Shown here piece by piece: positions 49,919-60,824 of a DNA stretch of 64,000 nt; position 1 is the first letter of the stretch, and every line of letters starts with the position of its first letter. A program made the position numbers and the translations under genes. The DNA is taken from contig NC_043755.1 of assembly GCF_902148845.1 (NCBI RefSeq), positions 10,867,290 to 10,931,289 of the forward strand. Reading direction: 5' to 3'. Source of the stretch: Salarias fasciatus. Its lineage: Eukaryota > Chordata > Actinopteri > Blenniiformes > Blenniidae. The notes under the pieces were generated by a model that searched no databases, was not told the DNA's origin, and worked only from the letters and a program-made list of their open reading frames with translations.

Positions 49919-49921
<3 letters not shown>
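48734..49921 (-). mobile_element. hAT-type DNA element, copy 1
   Basis: A 1188-bp element whose ends are imperfect inverted repeats: TAGGGGTGGGACT on the left and TAAGGCTGTGACT as reverse complement of the right (10 of 13 match). Both ends continue into AATTAATTAATT-rich subterminal sequence. The flanks are ATATATAT on both sides, consistent with an 8-bp duplication, although the target is a (TA)n tract so this is weak by itself. It carries a broken BED-finger frame on the minus strand and no full transposase, so it is non-autonomous. It is the same family as the copy at 22296-22965. Confidence 0.75.
48801..49217 (-). pseudogene. BED zinc-finger fragment of a hAT transposase
   Basis: A 138-residue frame with KTKAVCTLCSKEFAYHRSTS followed by LLYQLNAKP, matching the BED pattern CxxC ... 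HLxxxH. The two zinc-binding histidines are replaced (YHL to YQL, KH to KP). There is no RNase-H-like transposase core. It is a relic inside the hAT element rather than a host ZBED gene. Confidence 0.65.

Positions 49922-49998
<77 letters not shown>
49922..49998. repeat. (TA)n microsatellite
   Basis: Nearly 40 TA units immediately next to the hAT element; a shorter TA run (48714-48733) borders its other side. The element therefore landed in a pre-existing TA tract. Confidence 0.95.
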
Positions 49999-50002
<4 letters not shown>

Positions 50003-50622
50003 TATCAATTCTCATCTGATTTATGTAGGTTTGTTATCACAAATATGCAAAACTTACATTTTAAAGAATCATTGAAAAATTCTAACACCTCACCTATGTT
50101 AGTCGCAGTCAGATTTCATAGTCAAATCAGATAAAGGTTTATCACAGTTTAGTCTTGTAATACAAAAATATTAACTTACCAATCAGTAAAAGTTAATCAA
50201 ATCTTCGAGCTTAAACACAACTAATCCTCCTTCCTGTTCCTCACATAAAGGACTGCAGGTTTGTAAAGTGTAAGGCTGATATAAAATATTATGTTCCAGA
50301 AGCAATTTGCATCCTGTGTAGTGTGCAAACAAGAGCTGATGTTCACTTCTTTATGGTGTTTGTTAAGGAAGCATCTCCTCCCACAAACTTATCTACGTGA
50401 ATCTATTCTCAGCCTGAAGATCTCATTTGCATTTCATCCTGTCGTAACTCTGCATTTGATCACAGTGACGCCTCCCCTGAAAGCTCACAGAAGACGTAGT
50501 CATCATTACAGCTGAAATACTTATCAGCAGTCAAATTGAAGACCCATCTTTGGGTTTCTAACCTCACATTTGTTTCTGTTGCTTGTAAACACTTTGACCA
50601 GTGATTTCCTTCCTGTAGCTCT

Positions 50623-50934
50623 GTGACTCCTGTTAGAAATACTCCTGCAGTTGTAAATAAGCACGGACCTCTGTGTGTTCACAATGCCACTGCCACAGTC
50701 CTGATGCTCTCTTTGGTTTCAGTCCTCTTTTATCTTGTAATTTTCTTTACCAATCACTTCCACATCATCAGTACAGTTCTGAAGTGTCGTGGTAGTTTTC
50801 ATGTCTATTTGTATTTTACCTTATATATTGAAGTACTGTCATTAGTTGGCGTTTGTTGTGTTGCAGCAGCATATAAACAGGAAGAGTCAACAGAAACAGT
50901 GCATATAATACCAAGAACAAAAGGGAGTAAATGA
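50623..50934 (+). CDS. Hypothetical small membrane protein or chance ORF
   Basis: A 103-residue open frame with two hydrophobic segments (about residues 28-43 and 66-84) and a charged C-terminal end (YKQEESTETVHIIPRTKGSK). It lies between the GPCR and the Siglec gene on the opposite strand. I recognise no family. It could be an unrecognised terminal exon, with TCCTGTAG near 50618 as a weak acceptor, or it may be chance. Confidence 0.15.
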   Translation: MTPVRNTPAVVNKHGPLCVHNATATVLMLSLVSVLFYLVIFFTNHFHIISTVLKCRGSFHVYLYFTLYIEVLSLVGVCCVAAAYKQEESTETVHIIPRTKGSK

Positions 50935-51044
50935 AAGTAAAGGTGAGTTGTTGTAAAGTTACCAAATGAAGTCTGATAATGGCTACAGTTGTGCACTTAC
51001 CTCATTGTTACCTGTATCTCAAGGTATCAAATCAGTCATATCTC

Positions 51045-51050
51045 TTTATT
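51045..51050 (-). terminator. Candidate poly(A) signal of the Siglec-like gene
   Basis: AATAAA on the minus strand, about 130 nt past the stop codon at 51178. Confidence 0.5.
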
Positions 51051-51177
51051 TTGTGGTTATAGTCATAGTCATGTGAAATGCTCGTGTCAAATGCTTTAAT
51101 TTGACTAAATCATCATGACAGTTTGATTTTTGTTTCAGTACCTTCGTGTGAGCCTGCATTTCCTCTTCGGCAGGCTG

Positions 51178-54100
51178 TTACTTTGTTCTGTTCATCGCCT
51201 GCATTTGCATTTGTTGCAGGAAATCGTTTTCATAGACAGATGAAAGTCTGTCCTCCTCAGAGTTTCTCTCAGGTTCTTGCATCCTTGATTGTGTGGCTTC
51301 ATTGTGAAATCTATGAAAAAGAGAAAACTTCAGCAAAAGAGAAACTTCAGCAGTCAATGAAACACCTCATCTCAAGGAAATAATTACATACAGAATATTT
51401 GGTATGGATCTTAATTTCTTATTAGAGGAGTGAGATTATATTTTTTACTTTACATCTATCATGGTACCTTCAACAATGCTTTTGAAAATGTCTGGAAAAA
51501 AGTGACACGCTGATGCATTTCATTTGGTGAACGCTGCTCTGAAGCTTATGATTATTACTATTACCATCATTTGACAGTTTTACCTTTCACCAATGTTGAG
51601 TCAGATTTTGAAGCTATAAATGGCGTTCTTTGTGTAAATCTTACCAGGAAAACAAAAGCGGCTCATTAAATGTATTTCCTTTAGTACTATTGTAGCGGCT
51701 GCTGCAGCGGAATTATTATTATATTTATGCTGTAATTAAGAATGAAATTGATTTCTTCACCTTTGAGGATCTTGGTATCTCACTTCATCTTGGTTTACAA
51801 TCACAGGAGCTGTGCTTTTAATAACAAAAAACATATATGCATATTTTTTTAAACATTCATAAAAAAAACATCTTGAAATAAACTCATGTCAATTTCAATT
51901 CCCAACAAAACTTTGGCCAACTTACCCTTTTCTTGGATATTTTCTGTAAATGAACATTGCAAATCCTAATGACAAAAGAATTCCAATAAGTATCAACCAA
52001 ATTAGTGATGGCGATGATGCTGCAGCAACACAAAGAGAAAACATCATTACAATATTAAAATACACACATTAGAAGAAGTGAACCAACAAAAGCTTAACTC
52101 ACATGTATTTGATGACTTTTCAATGGAGATCTGTTTGGTGTCGTTACCAAATGGATTCCAGGCCGTGCAGGATATTGTAGTCTGACTGTTACCCGCCATG
52201 CTTATTTCTCCTCTGACTAAATGTTTCCTTTCTGTGAAGTAGGAAATAACTGAGGAAAGGAGGGTGTAATTCCCATCAATGGCCCAGTACAGGGAGGCAG
52301 TGGGAGACGCTTCAGCTTGGCAGACACACCTCAGAACATCTCTGGCCTGACTGCAGGAGGACTCAGGCAGGATCACTGGAGCATCTGCAGAGGTGAGATA
52401 CAGATATTCTTTTTCAGGATGGAACTACACATAACTTTTTTTGAAGAAACAAACATATATGTTATGAGCAGATTAAAAATATGGTCAAGCCTAAAAAAAA
52501 AAACTTAACACGTTTTGAACTTAATCTATATTGAAATGATCCATCATATCTGTCACAACCCTAATGTTAACCCAAAATAACAGTATTTCTGATTTATCCT
52601 ATTGCATCAAATGTACTGCAAATTACCATTTTCATCCATCCAATATTAACATGCAAGAAACTATGCTTCTGTTACACGAAAACAAAACTAAGAATAACGA
52701 GTATCACATTCAAAATCATCTCAGGCAGGGTAACTTAATGGAATGGAAATTGTAATTCCAAAATATATGATCATAGTTTACTTTCTGGGGAGCACTCTTG
52801 TACAGGAGAGAACTTAAGTGATTTTAATCTCAAAATTCTGACTCTAAACTCAGAAGTATGGGTGCCTGGGAGGGACATACTCGCTGGGCTACTGAGGTGT
52901 AGGAACAGGTGAGCAGCCACATGCGAAAGCGACGATCGTGGACTGGGCAGAGTTTTTTTTAATGGCAGCAACGACTGAGTGAGAGATGGGAGCCATAGTT
53001 CTACCGATCTACACCAGACAGTGGCTCTTTAAGCCGGGTGTGGTTCTGTAAACCAGTTCCACACCGTCCACATTATCCGCTCTCACACAACTGTGTTAAT
53101 GTAACAGCCACAAAACCTCATAGCCTCCTGGGTTAGTAGTAGGTTACATAAACACCTGTGTTGACCTGCTGTCCCTGTGCTTTGCAGTTTATCACTCTGC
53201 TTCTGTCCCTCCACTGTCTCGACCAACTGTTCAGTGTTTATGCTGTCCACTGCATGCAATTCACTGCATTTCATATGTACAAGTACTGCTTACAACTTCT
53301 CTTTAAAAAACAGGGAAAAAAATTCAAACGTGTACACGTGCACAAGGGGAAAAAAAATAACTCACTGTCTATTACTTTCTTTCTCTGTGCAGCTTGACCA
53401 AGATGTCATCCTGCTCATGGATCATGTAGCTCTGGTGACCAAATTGCTGTCTTCAGGTTCTGCATGGAGTGCAGATCTCCACCAGAAAACTCATCTCCAC
53501 CACCACCACCGATCTGGATCACTCTCCAAATCTAATCACTTGTTCCTAGTCCCATTTTGGGTGTTTCCTGAAAATTTCAACATAATCTGTCCATAACCTT
53601 TTGAGCTATCTCGTTAACAGACAAACAAACTCTGCCAAAAACATCAGGTCGGAGGAGGTAAAACATCTGAATATTGGATCATACAGACATGGATAAGATC
53701 AATTTTTCATTAGCTTGCCATGCTTCAGGGCCAGTCTATACCAGTGCTTCCTCTTCATCTGCCTATGCTCTGCATCACACAAACAGAGAGCTGCTGCCGT
53801 CAACTGCAAGTAAAACACTGACAAGGCCAAAGTACTCCACGCAGCCAGAACCTCAAAACTCTGAAACTCTGAAAAGTTTCTCTCTGGAAAACCTTCTACG
53901 ACCAATTACAGGAAGCTATCCAGTCAGCTCCCCCCCATGACATTGTCATTGTTCTCACGGATGCCAATGCCACAATCGCTCCTCAGAATCCCAACTTAGG
54001 ATCCCATCTGACTGTAATAGGTCCTGTTTATATCGATAACATCACAAACGACAATGGCCAACATTTACTAAATCTATGCAGAGCCTCCAACCTCTGCATT

Positions 54101-57100
54101 GCCGACACCTGGTTCCCTAGAAAGCGGATCCACCACTGGACCTGGTACAGTCCCGATGGTGTGACAAAAAAAGACATTGACCATATCCTCATATCCTGCC
54201 GCTGGAAGTCATCAATCACCAACTGCCGTGTCTTCAGAGGTGCACAACTTGGCAATACTGACCATCGACTGCTGATAGCCGACCTGCGGCTGAAGCTAAA
54301 GGCAGGACCATCTGCCAATGCACCTCCCAAGATGAACTCCTCCCGTCTGCTAGACCCTGCTTTCATGGAGCAATACAGATGCACCATCGCCAACCAATTT
54401 AGCATGCTCACCAGCGGGACAGCTCAAGACTGGCCTCTCTTTAAAAATGAGGTCATTGCAGCTTCGCAAAAAAACATCAGGCAAGCAAGACCTGCTCCCA
54501 TGAAGCGCTGGATATCCCAAGCCACACTAGACACTGTGAACAACCGACGAGCTGCTCGGCTGCGAGGAGACATGGATCTGTATCAGCGCCTAAACCACCA
54601 ACGAAACAAATCCATCCAGCGCCACGGGGAAAATTTCTGGAGCAATCAGGCAACAGCTATGGAGTTAGCCTCCCAACGTAACAACCTGCGACAGCTTTTC
54701 AATCTTCTCTGCCAAGGGAAAGCAGGCCCCCGACAGCGTTCCTTCTTAGTCAAGGATAAGGATGGCAATGTCCTCTCAACCGAAGCTGACTGCCTTAGCC
54801 GTTGGAAGGAGCATTTCAGTGAACTTTTAAACCATCCCCCAGTCCCAGAAGATCCCTCCATCACCAGCCACACCACCACAAATCTGGACTGTTCCATCTC
54901 CCCTATCTCCCCTGCCAAAGTCAAAACAAGCTTGTCAAAACTCAAGAATGGCAAAACCCCAGGCATATGCACTATCACAGCAGAGATGCTGAAGGATGAG
55001 GGTAACAACATCATCCTCTGGCTCACACAAATTATTAACTTTGTGTGGGTCTCCGAGACTCTGCCTGACGACTGGCGGCGGGGCGTCATACTCCCTTTCT
55101 GGAAGCACAAAGGTGACCAGCTTACTTGCAGTAACCACAGGGGAATCACCCTCCTATCCATCCCAGGCAAGCTCTTTACCAGAATCTTACTCAACTATAC
55201 CTGCAACCAGAAGCAGACGCCGCCAACAACAAGCTGGATTCATGCTCAATCGCTCCATCGCTGATCACATCTCTGCTCTCCGGCTTTTAATAGAAAAGGC
55301 TCGGGAGTTTAGAAAAGACCGACACCTCTTTATCGCCTTCATTGACCTTAGGGCTGCATTTGACACCGTGGACCATGGATCCCTCTGGAACGTCCTTAAG
55401 TCCCTTGGAGTCCCAGCCAAAATCATGTCACTCTTTAAAGGAGTCATATTATGCAAAATTCACTTTAAAAAGGTGTCTTTACAGTCATATTGCCTCCCAG
55501 AGCCTCTGTATGATCCCCCAGAAGTGAAAAATTCAGTCACCTCCCTCAATTGTGCCCTCCACTTTTAAGAAAATATACACTCAAACACATGGTTCTGAAA
55601 TCTCCCTCTTCTCGACGTCATGAAGAGGAACACCACTACCCCCCCCCACCCCCCCCACCCCCGGAAGACAATCCAGCTTTTGGCCAGCCCCCGGATAGGT
55701 CGCTCATTTCGGCTGTATTTTCTCATCCATCGCCAGTGTTATCATAAAGTCAGCTCATCCACCGTCTTCAGGTGGGTCAGCTGACGAGCTGACAGTTTTT
55801 GCTAACTTAGCCATAATTAGCTCGGATGGGAACGTAGCGGAGGTCCTCTCCCCAGCAGAGAGGCACTTTGAGTCGGCCGCAGCTGTGACGGCGCCCGGGT
55901 GTCTGACTTCCAGGGGCCGAGTTGGGGCCGAATGGGTAAACGGCCGGGAGCTGCTCCACGGAAGCTGGTCCCGAAGCCGGCGGAGACGCTGGGCCGCTCC
56001 TCTCCTCACTGGGAGGCTGCGAAGCTCCGGTGCCCAGTGGAGGCGCACTGCGCGCGGGGCGCAAAGTCAACACACACCAGCAGCGCCGTCCGGATGAAGA
56101 GGGCTGCTCCTCTGAGAGGCTGTGTGCTCTTGATATCACACGAACAACGCATGATATAAACAGGAAATACAAAAAAAAAACAAAAAAAAACCCAACTAAT
56201 TTCGCTTCTGCAAGGTCGCTCTGCTCGTCCCAGCCACATTGATCTGTAATTTATAGTACTTCCAGCAAGGATGAGTACATGGTTTATGTTTTGATCTCAA
56301 ATGAGTGCTTTTCTTTATCCAATAGTTCCTTTTGTATGGTTCATTCTATATAAAAACGGTAATTTCCGCGTTTGCTACTGTCTGGGACCCTGTTGAGCTT
56401 ATTCTCGTGCCTCCCGAGGCAGCGTAATAACAACATATAGGAAAAGTTTACGTCTGTGAGGTCGTGCATTGTGTTTTATTTTGAAACTTCTGGTGTAACT
56501 TCCTGTAAGGTGCTTTCTTAATACGATAAATTTACGAGGTGGGCGTGGCCAGATGCGTTCAAGTTCATCAAGGAAAATAGGCTGTCAAAAACAGGCTGTT
56601 CTGGAGAAGGCTCCTCAGAGCCACTTTGTAGACCGCTCAAACTTCGAACATAGGACGAATTTGGGGCAAACAAGCTTATACACTATGTTTTTAGATGTCT
56701 GTGACCTATATGACGCGACTGAAAAATAGCATAATAGGTCCACTTTAAGCAGCTCTATCAGGGAGCGGAAAGCTGTGTACGAGTGAATGGTCGAGACTCT
56801 GAGTGGTTCCCCATTAACAGCGGGGTAAGGCAGGGCTGTGTGGCCGCTCCTGAACTTTTTAGCTGTGTCATAGACCATCTGATGTCACGAGTCTGTGAGC
56901 GTATTCCTGGGGTGTCACTTGGTAACTTCACCCTCAAGGACCTTGAATACGCCGATGATACCACCCTGTTCAGTGAGACTGCCGATCAGCTCCAGGAAGC
57001 TCTCAGTGTGTTCGACGAGGAGTCCAAACAGCTAGGCCTAAAGATAAACTGGTCCAAGACCGAGCTCATGCATGTAGGAGATGGACCTGACCCACCACCC

Positions 57101-60100
57101 TTTCTTTTTGAAGGTACATCTGTCCACGTTGTCAGCACATTTAAAGATCTGGATTCAACAGTTTCCAACACTGGTGATCTCAAAACAGAGATTGACCGAC
57201 GCGGCGCCCTTGCAGCCTCCGTCGTGCAGTCCTTATGGAGACCTTTGTGGCGACACCAGCACATATCCAGAGCAACAAAGCTCAGGGTTTACAATGCTTC
57301 AGTGATTTCTGTACTCCTGTATGGCTCTGAAACCTGGCCGCTGAATGACACTCTGTCGGCCAGGCTCGATGGTTTTGACAGCAAGGCCCTCAGGAGGATA
57401 GAAGGTATCATCTGGAGCCAGCACGTCACAAAGAGACCTAAAGCAACAACCCCCAGTATCATGCCTTGCAGCAATGCGCAGAGTGCGCTGGTATGGCCAT
57501 GTCATGCGACTGTCCTCAGAACATCCAACAAGCAACATCCTGGCCTTCAATCCTCAACAAGCCGGCTGGAGACGACCCAGAGGTGCTCTCCACACCCGTT
57601 GGCTGGATGTAATTACCCAGGATCTAAAGGCCTGGAATGTGACCCTGGCACAAGCACAACATCTCACCCATGACAGACCCAAATGGAGAGACCTGGTTGC
57701 CTTGGTTGGCTCTACGTGCCCTGAAGGGCAAGGGGACTAAAGAAAGAGAAAGACTGTATCGAAAGAGGCACTCAGGTCCAGAAGAACCAACACTGACTTT
57801 TTTATGATCTATGAATTCCACCTGATGCCATTTAAAATTTTTAAACAGGCTGTCTCTTTACTGTTGTTCATCCTATAAAAACCAAACTGGTGTTTTTCTA
57901 AAATATTATTTCTGATTAAAAAGTCATTGTCTTGTTAAAAACCAGTCTTTCTAAAACTTTACTTCAAAACGGTAAGTTCGTTCGATACAGATCTGTAGTT
58001 ATGAAGAACACTGAGGTTTAAATTGCTCTTCTTCAGAAGGGGCCTCACCTGTTCGTGTGAGGACCATCATACTGAGGCGTCACTGACATGATCAGAGGGT
58101 CAATATACTGTGAACACGTCTGCTCTCTACACCAACAGCACCCTATCATCGATCTTCTCACCCATTAGAATCTGTGACTGTAGGGGGCTATTGTAAGTTT
58201 TTTCCAGTATCACTGTGTCAAAGGGCAAGACTATTTTATTCGAGCCTGAATTTATTATATTGCAGTTACAGTAAGGTCACACATCTACCATGCACCAATG
58301 CATCTGGGAAAATGAGTAGAGCATGCAGCAAGATTGAAAAAATGACGAACTAAACACATTTTGACAATGACACATCAGTATACAATGTGCCAGTCTATCA
58401 AACTGCTGATCTTAAAACATGTTATAAATACCGGAAAGTTACAGTTTCCCACAGGACACCATGACAAGTGTGTCTTTTTGTAAAGTATTACTCTTGGAAC
58501 ACAATATTCCAGGTGTTGCAGATTTTGTCATTGTTTTCTGTTGTTATTGCTCTTCTCATTGTTCTCCCAACAAGCAGTGGATGCTACTGAGTCAGACTGA
58601 AAATAAGCAAATTGCTAAACCTGTCTTACAGTCAATAGTTCTTGTCATTTCAAGATTTTGTGTCTTATTGTTCTCTCTCCCGTATTATTCCTCTCACAGA
58701 GCATCCACCTTAAGTACATGGGTGCACACTTGGTTAGTTGTTACAACCAGTATGGAGTGGAAATAATGCTGTTCCAATGCTGTTGCCAAGATTGTGTGCT
58801 GTTGAGAAAATAAAATGAGTTTTTTACACTGAACGTCTAGATCCAGCCAGTCGGATTGCCCCGCTCCTACGTTGTTAATGGCCGTGCATGAAAGTGCAGT
58901 ATCCCTCATGACGTCGTAGAGGGTGATCCCTCTTTGAGTGGAATTGATTTCGCTGATCTGACCCATGTGTCTTTGTAGCCATGAGTATGTGTCTGCTTCT
59001 GGGTAACTGTCAGCTGCACAGTTCGCACTGACATTTCCACCTTCCTTCATGACTTCATCTTCCAGCACCACAGTCACATTGGCAGGTTCGTCTGAGGATA
59101 GGAGAAATTCATGGCATTAAGAAATTACTTTGAACGCTAAACAAGCAAATGTCTGTTTTAAACGAGCATGTTTTTACTTACAGAGAACATTGAGTGTTAT
59201 TTGTTGACTGTGTGTGGTAAAGGAACTGAACTGTGCAGAGCATCTCATCTTGCTGTTTTCCATGTCATATGTTGCTACTCCACGCAGTGTCTCTGTCAAC
59301 AGCCACTGGCCCCCCTGGCTCCCGCTGAAAACCTTTTCAGTGGAATTTTCCAAAAACTGACTCGTTTCCCAGTGAATATGTGGAGGTGACTGAGGGCAGG
59401 AGTAGTTTATGGTGCAGTTAGCCTGGAATGTCTTCCCTTCCACGATTTGACTCTGAACAGAGATGCTGGGAGTATTTCTCACTAGGGATCAAAATAAACA
59501 TACAATATGAAAACAGTGATAGATGAGGGAAAATTTACATTTCAAGGTTGATCAAAGTGTCCACAGACAAGGTTGAGTCTCAGATTTATGAAATATATTT
59601 GAAACATTTCTAGATTTTGTTGCAATTTTTTAGTATTTAGTAATTTTCAAGTAGATTTTATCAACAGAAAAATCATGTGCCGTGTTGCATAATTTACGAA
59701 AAAAAAAGAAGTTCCTTCTCTGAAAAGCAGTGAAACTATTTCAACCCTTTATTTTGTACTCACTCATACTTCGGTCTATGTATCTCTCTTTGTAAGTCCC
59801 AAACTGGGAAAAATAGAACATCCTAAAACATTTGTACAAGGTTTTATTTCCTCTTCACATTCTGTTTACAATTCTTTTGATATTTGCAGAAGTGTAGCTT
59901 ATACTGCATATGACTTTTTGGACAGGTATGTAGTTTTATGTGCATAGTGCATACAATCAGTTATGGAGTTACAACAGTGTTAAGGTCAACATGATAAATA
60001 GCTGGAATGACAGTGTGAAACATTTGTTTTTACTACAGAACCAACAGAAGCTTCAGGAGAATCTCCTCTATACTTTGTGTTGTGCTTTGTTGTGTTTTAT

Positions 60101-60824
60101 TGTTTTGCCGATTGCAGTATTTGCATAACTTAGATTGAATGTTACAAATATCTACTTACCAACAAGGATGGTCACAGTTTTCTCATGAAATTTCTGGCTT
60201 GATCCCGAGTCTGGGTTGATCCACGCATAAACTTTTAACTGGTGTTCATTTCTCTTCATATTTGCAATTAGCAGCGAGCAGTTTCCCTCTGAGGCATCAC
60301 CCGGAACTGAGGTGCGTCCACTGAACTGGTATTCCATTGTCTGAGGCTTCAGTCCGTCATACACCACAGGATAATTGATTTTATGATACTGATACCAGAT
60401 GACCCTGTAGTGAGGTTGTGTCTGGCATGGGACCACCACACAGCTCCCCTCCACCGCCGTTACCGTTGTGGGTGTATTGATTACCCAGATATTTGCCTGC
60501 TGAACAACTGAGATACCTTTATAAAATTAGAGGAAAGACAAAATTGATAACAGTCAAAACAGTATGCTATTAGTAGTATTTGTTTAGTAATAAGTGAAGA
60601 AAAAATCGTATGATGAGAAAATGACTAGTGCAGCACAATAAACGTCACCATAGTTGTATTGAAATATGAGTTAACAAATAAATATATATTTTTTTCTATA
60701 TTGTTCAGGAAATGTAATACAATAATTGATATTCGAATGGATGAAGTTCAATGTTCTTACCAGACAACAATGCCAGCAGTGGAAGGAGATGAGCAGTCCC
60801 CATGAAGAAAACACCCATTACCAT
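51178..60824 (-). CDS. Siglec-family receptor, MAG (Siglec-4)-like
   Basis: Eight exons, minus strand: 60824-60761 (signal peptide), 60507-60160 (V-set), 59481-59182, 59091-58828 and 52384-52103 (three C2-type Ig), 52019-51926 (membrane span), 51814-51761 and 51310-51178 (tail). All are GT-AG with consistent phases, giving 512 residues. The V-set has the Siglec cysteines: two close together (EGSCVVVPC) and one in strand E (GNCSLLI). Ig2 has the extra cysteine for the Ig1-Ig2 bridge (CTINYSCP). The last Ig reads APVILPESSC ... VLRCVC, closely like MAG Ig5 (APVLLLESHC ... VQCLC). Siglecs bind sialic acids on neighbouring cells. Here the F strand reads VYAWINPD where Siglecs have YYFR, so the key arginine is missing. 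The tail has VRYQDP and SVYEND; neither is a full ITIM, but YEN fits a Grb2 site. MAG has five Ig domains and this has four, so it may be a Siglec paralogue rather than the mag orthologue. Confidence 0.85.
51645..51701 (-). other. Possible alternative short-tail exon of the Siglec-like gene
   Basis: Between the two tail exons lies a 57-nt open segment with a CTGCAG acceptor and a GTAAGA donor. If included it keeps phase and adds SRYNSTKGNTFNEPLLFS, then forms a TGA stop at the junction with the last exon, giving a 487-residue form. Mammalian S-MAG is made in just this way. Against it, the intron before it would be only 59 nt, with a poor pyrimidine tract. Confidence 0.25.
53545..53665. repeat. 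Degenerate teleost repeat fragment
   Basis: CTTTTGAGCTATCTCGTTAACAGACAAACAAACTC followed by GGTCGGAGGAGGTAA resembles a common fish repeat phrase (acagacaaacaaac ... ggcggaggtaa). It lies just left of the LINE in the Siglec intron. The family was not assigned. Confidence 0.4.
53700..57750 (+). mobile_element. APE-type LINE, 5'-truncated, RTE-like
   Basis: A non-LTR retrotransposon antisense to the host Siglec intron. From about 53870 comes the second half of an AP endonuclease (FYDQLQEAIQSAPPHDIVIVL, HHWTWYSPDG, IDHILISCRW, TDHRLL). Then a linker, then reverse transcriptase (LSKLKNGKTPGICTITAEML, NHRGITLLSIPGKLF, FIDLRAAFDTVDH, and after the insertion GVRQGCVAAPELF and EYADDTTLF), then a tail (LLYGSETWPLN, RWYGHVMRL, HTRWLDVITQDLKAW) ending at the stop near 57740. 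The N-terminal half of the endonuclease is missing. Frame changes occur near 55195 and near 57440-57475, so it is dead apart from the inserted element too. The tail resembles RTE-clade elements, but I did not assign the clade firmly. The left boundary is approximate. Confidence 0.85.
55439..56744. mobile_element. TTAA-flanked non-autonomous DNA transposon inside the LINE
   Basis: A 1306-bp insertion flanked by TTAA on both sides (55435-55438 and 56745-56748). The ends are imperfect inverted repeats: AGGAGTCATATTATGC on the left, and AGTGGACCTATTATGC as reverse complement of the right (11 of 16). Removing it with one TTAA restores the LINE frame exactly: MSLF-KQLYQGAESC. TTAA targets are used by piggyBac and Kolobok elements; the AG-starting ends fit Kolobok better than piggyBac, but this is not settled. 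Its GC-rich centre (55850-56060) has open frames on both strands with no recognisable transposase. Confidence 0.85.
57752..58085 (-). mobile_element. L2/Rex1-like LINE fragment
   Basis: On the minus strand, across frames, one reads reverse-transcriptase landmarks in order: RPLLKKSNLNLSVLHNYRSVSN, then FLIRNNILEKHQFGFYRMNN, then SVLVLLDLSASFDTV. These match the N-terminal half of an L2/Rex1-type reverse transcriptase. It stops abruptly next to the 3' end of the plus-strand LINE. Stops and frame changes show it is decayed. Confidence 0.7.

Noticed and set aside
54646-55194. 182-residue minus-strand frame
   Set aside because: It is the antisense shadow of the LINE reverse transcriptase.
55755-56172. 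Arg/Pro/Ser-rich frames on both strands
   Set aside because: They lie in the GC-rich centre of the TTAA element and show no transposase or host domain.
58140-58340. Segment upstream of the Siglec Ig3/Ig4 intron end that seemed to hold an Ig-like phrase on the plus strand
   Set aside because: No cysteine/tryptophan pattern or splice-site pair supports an exon.
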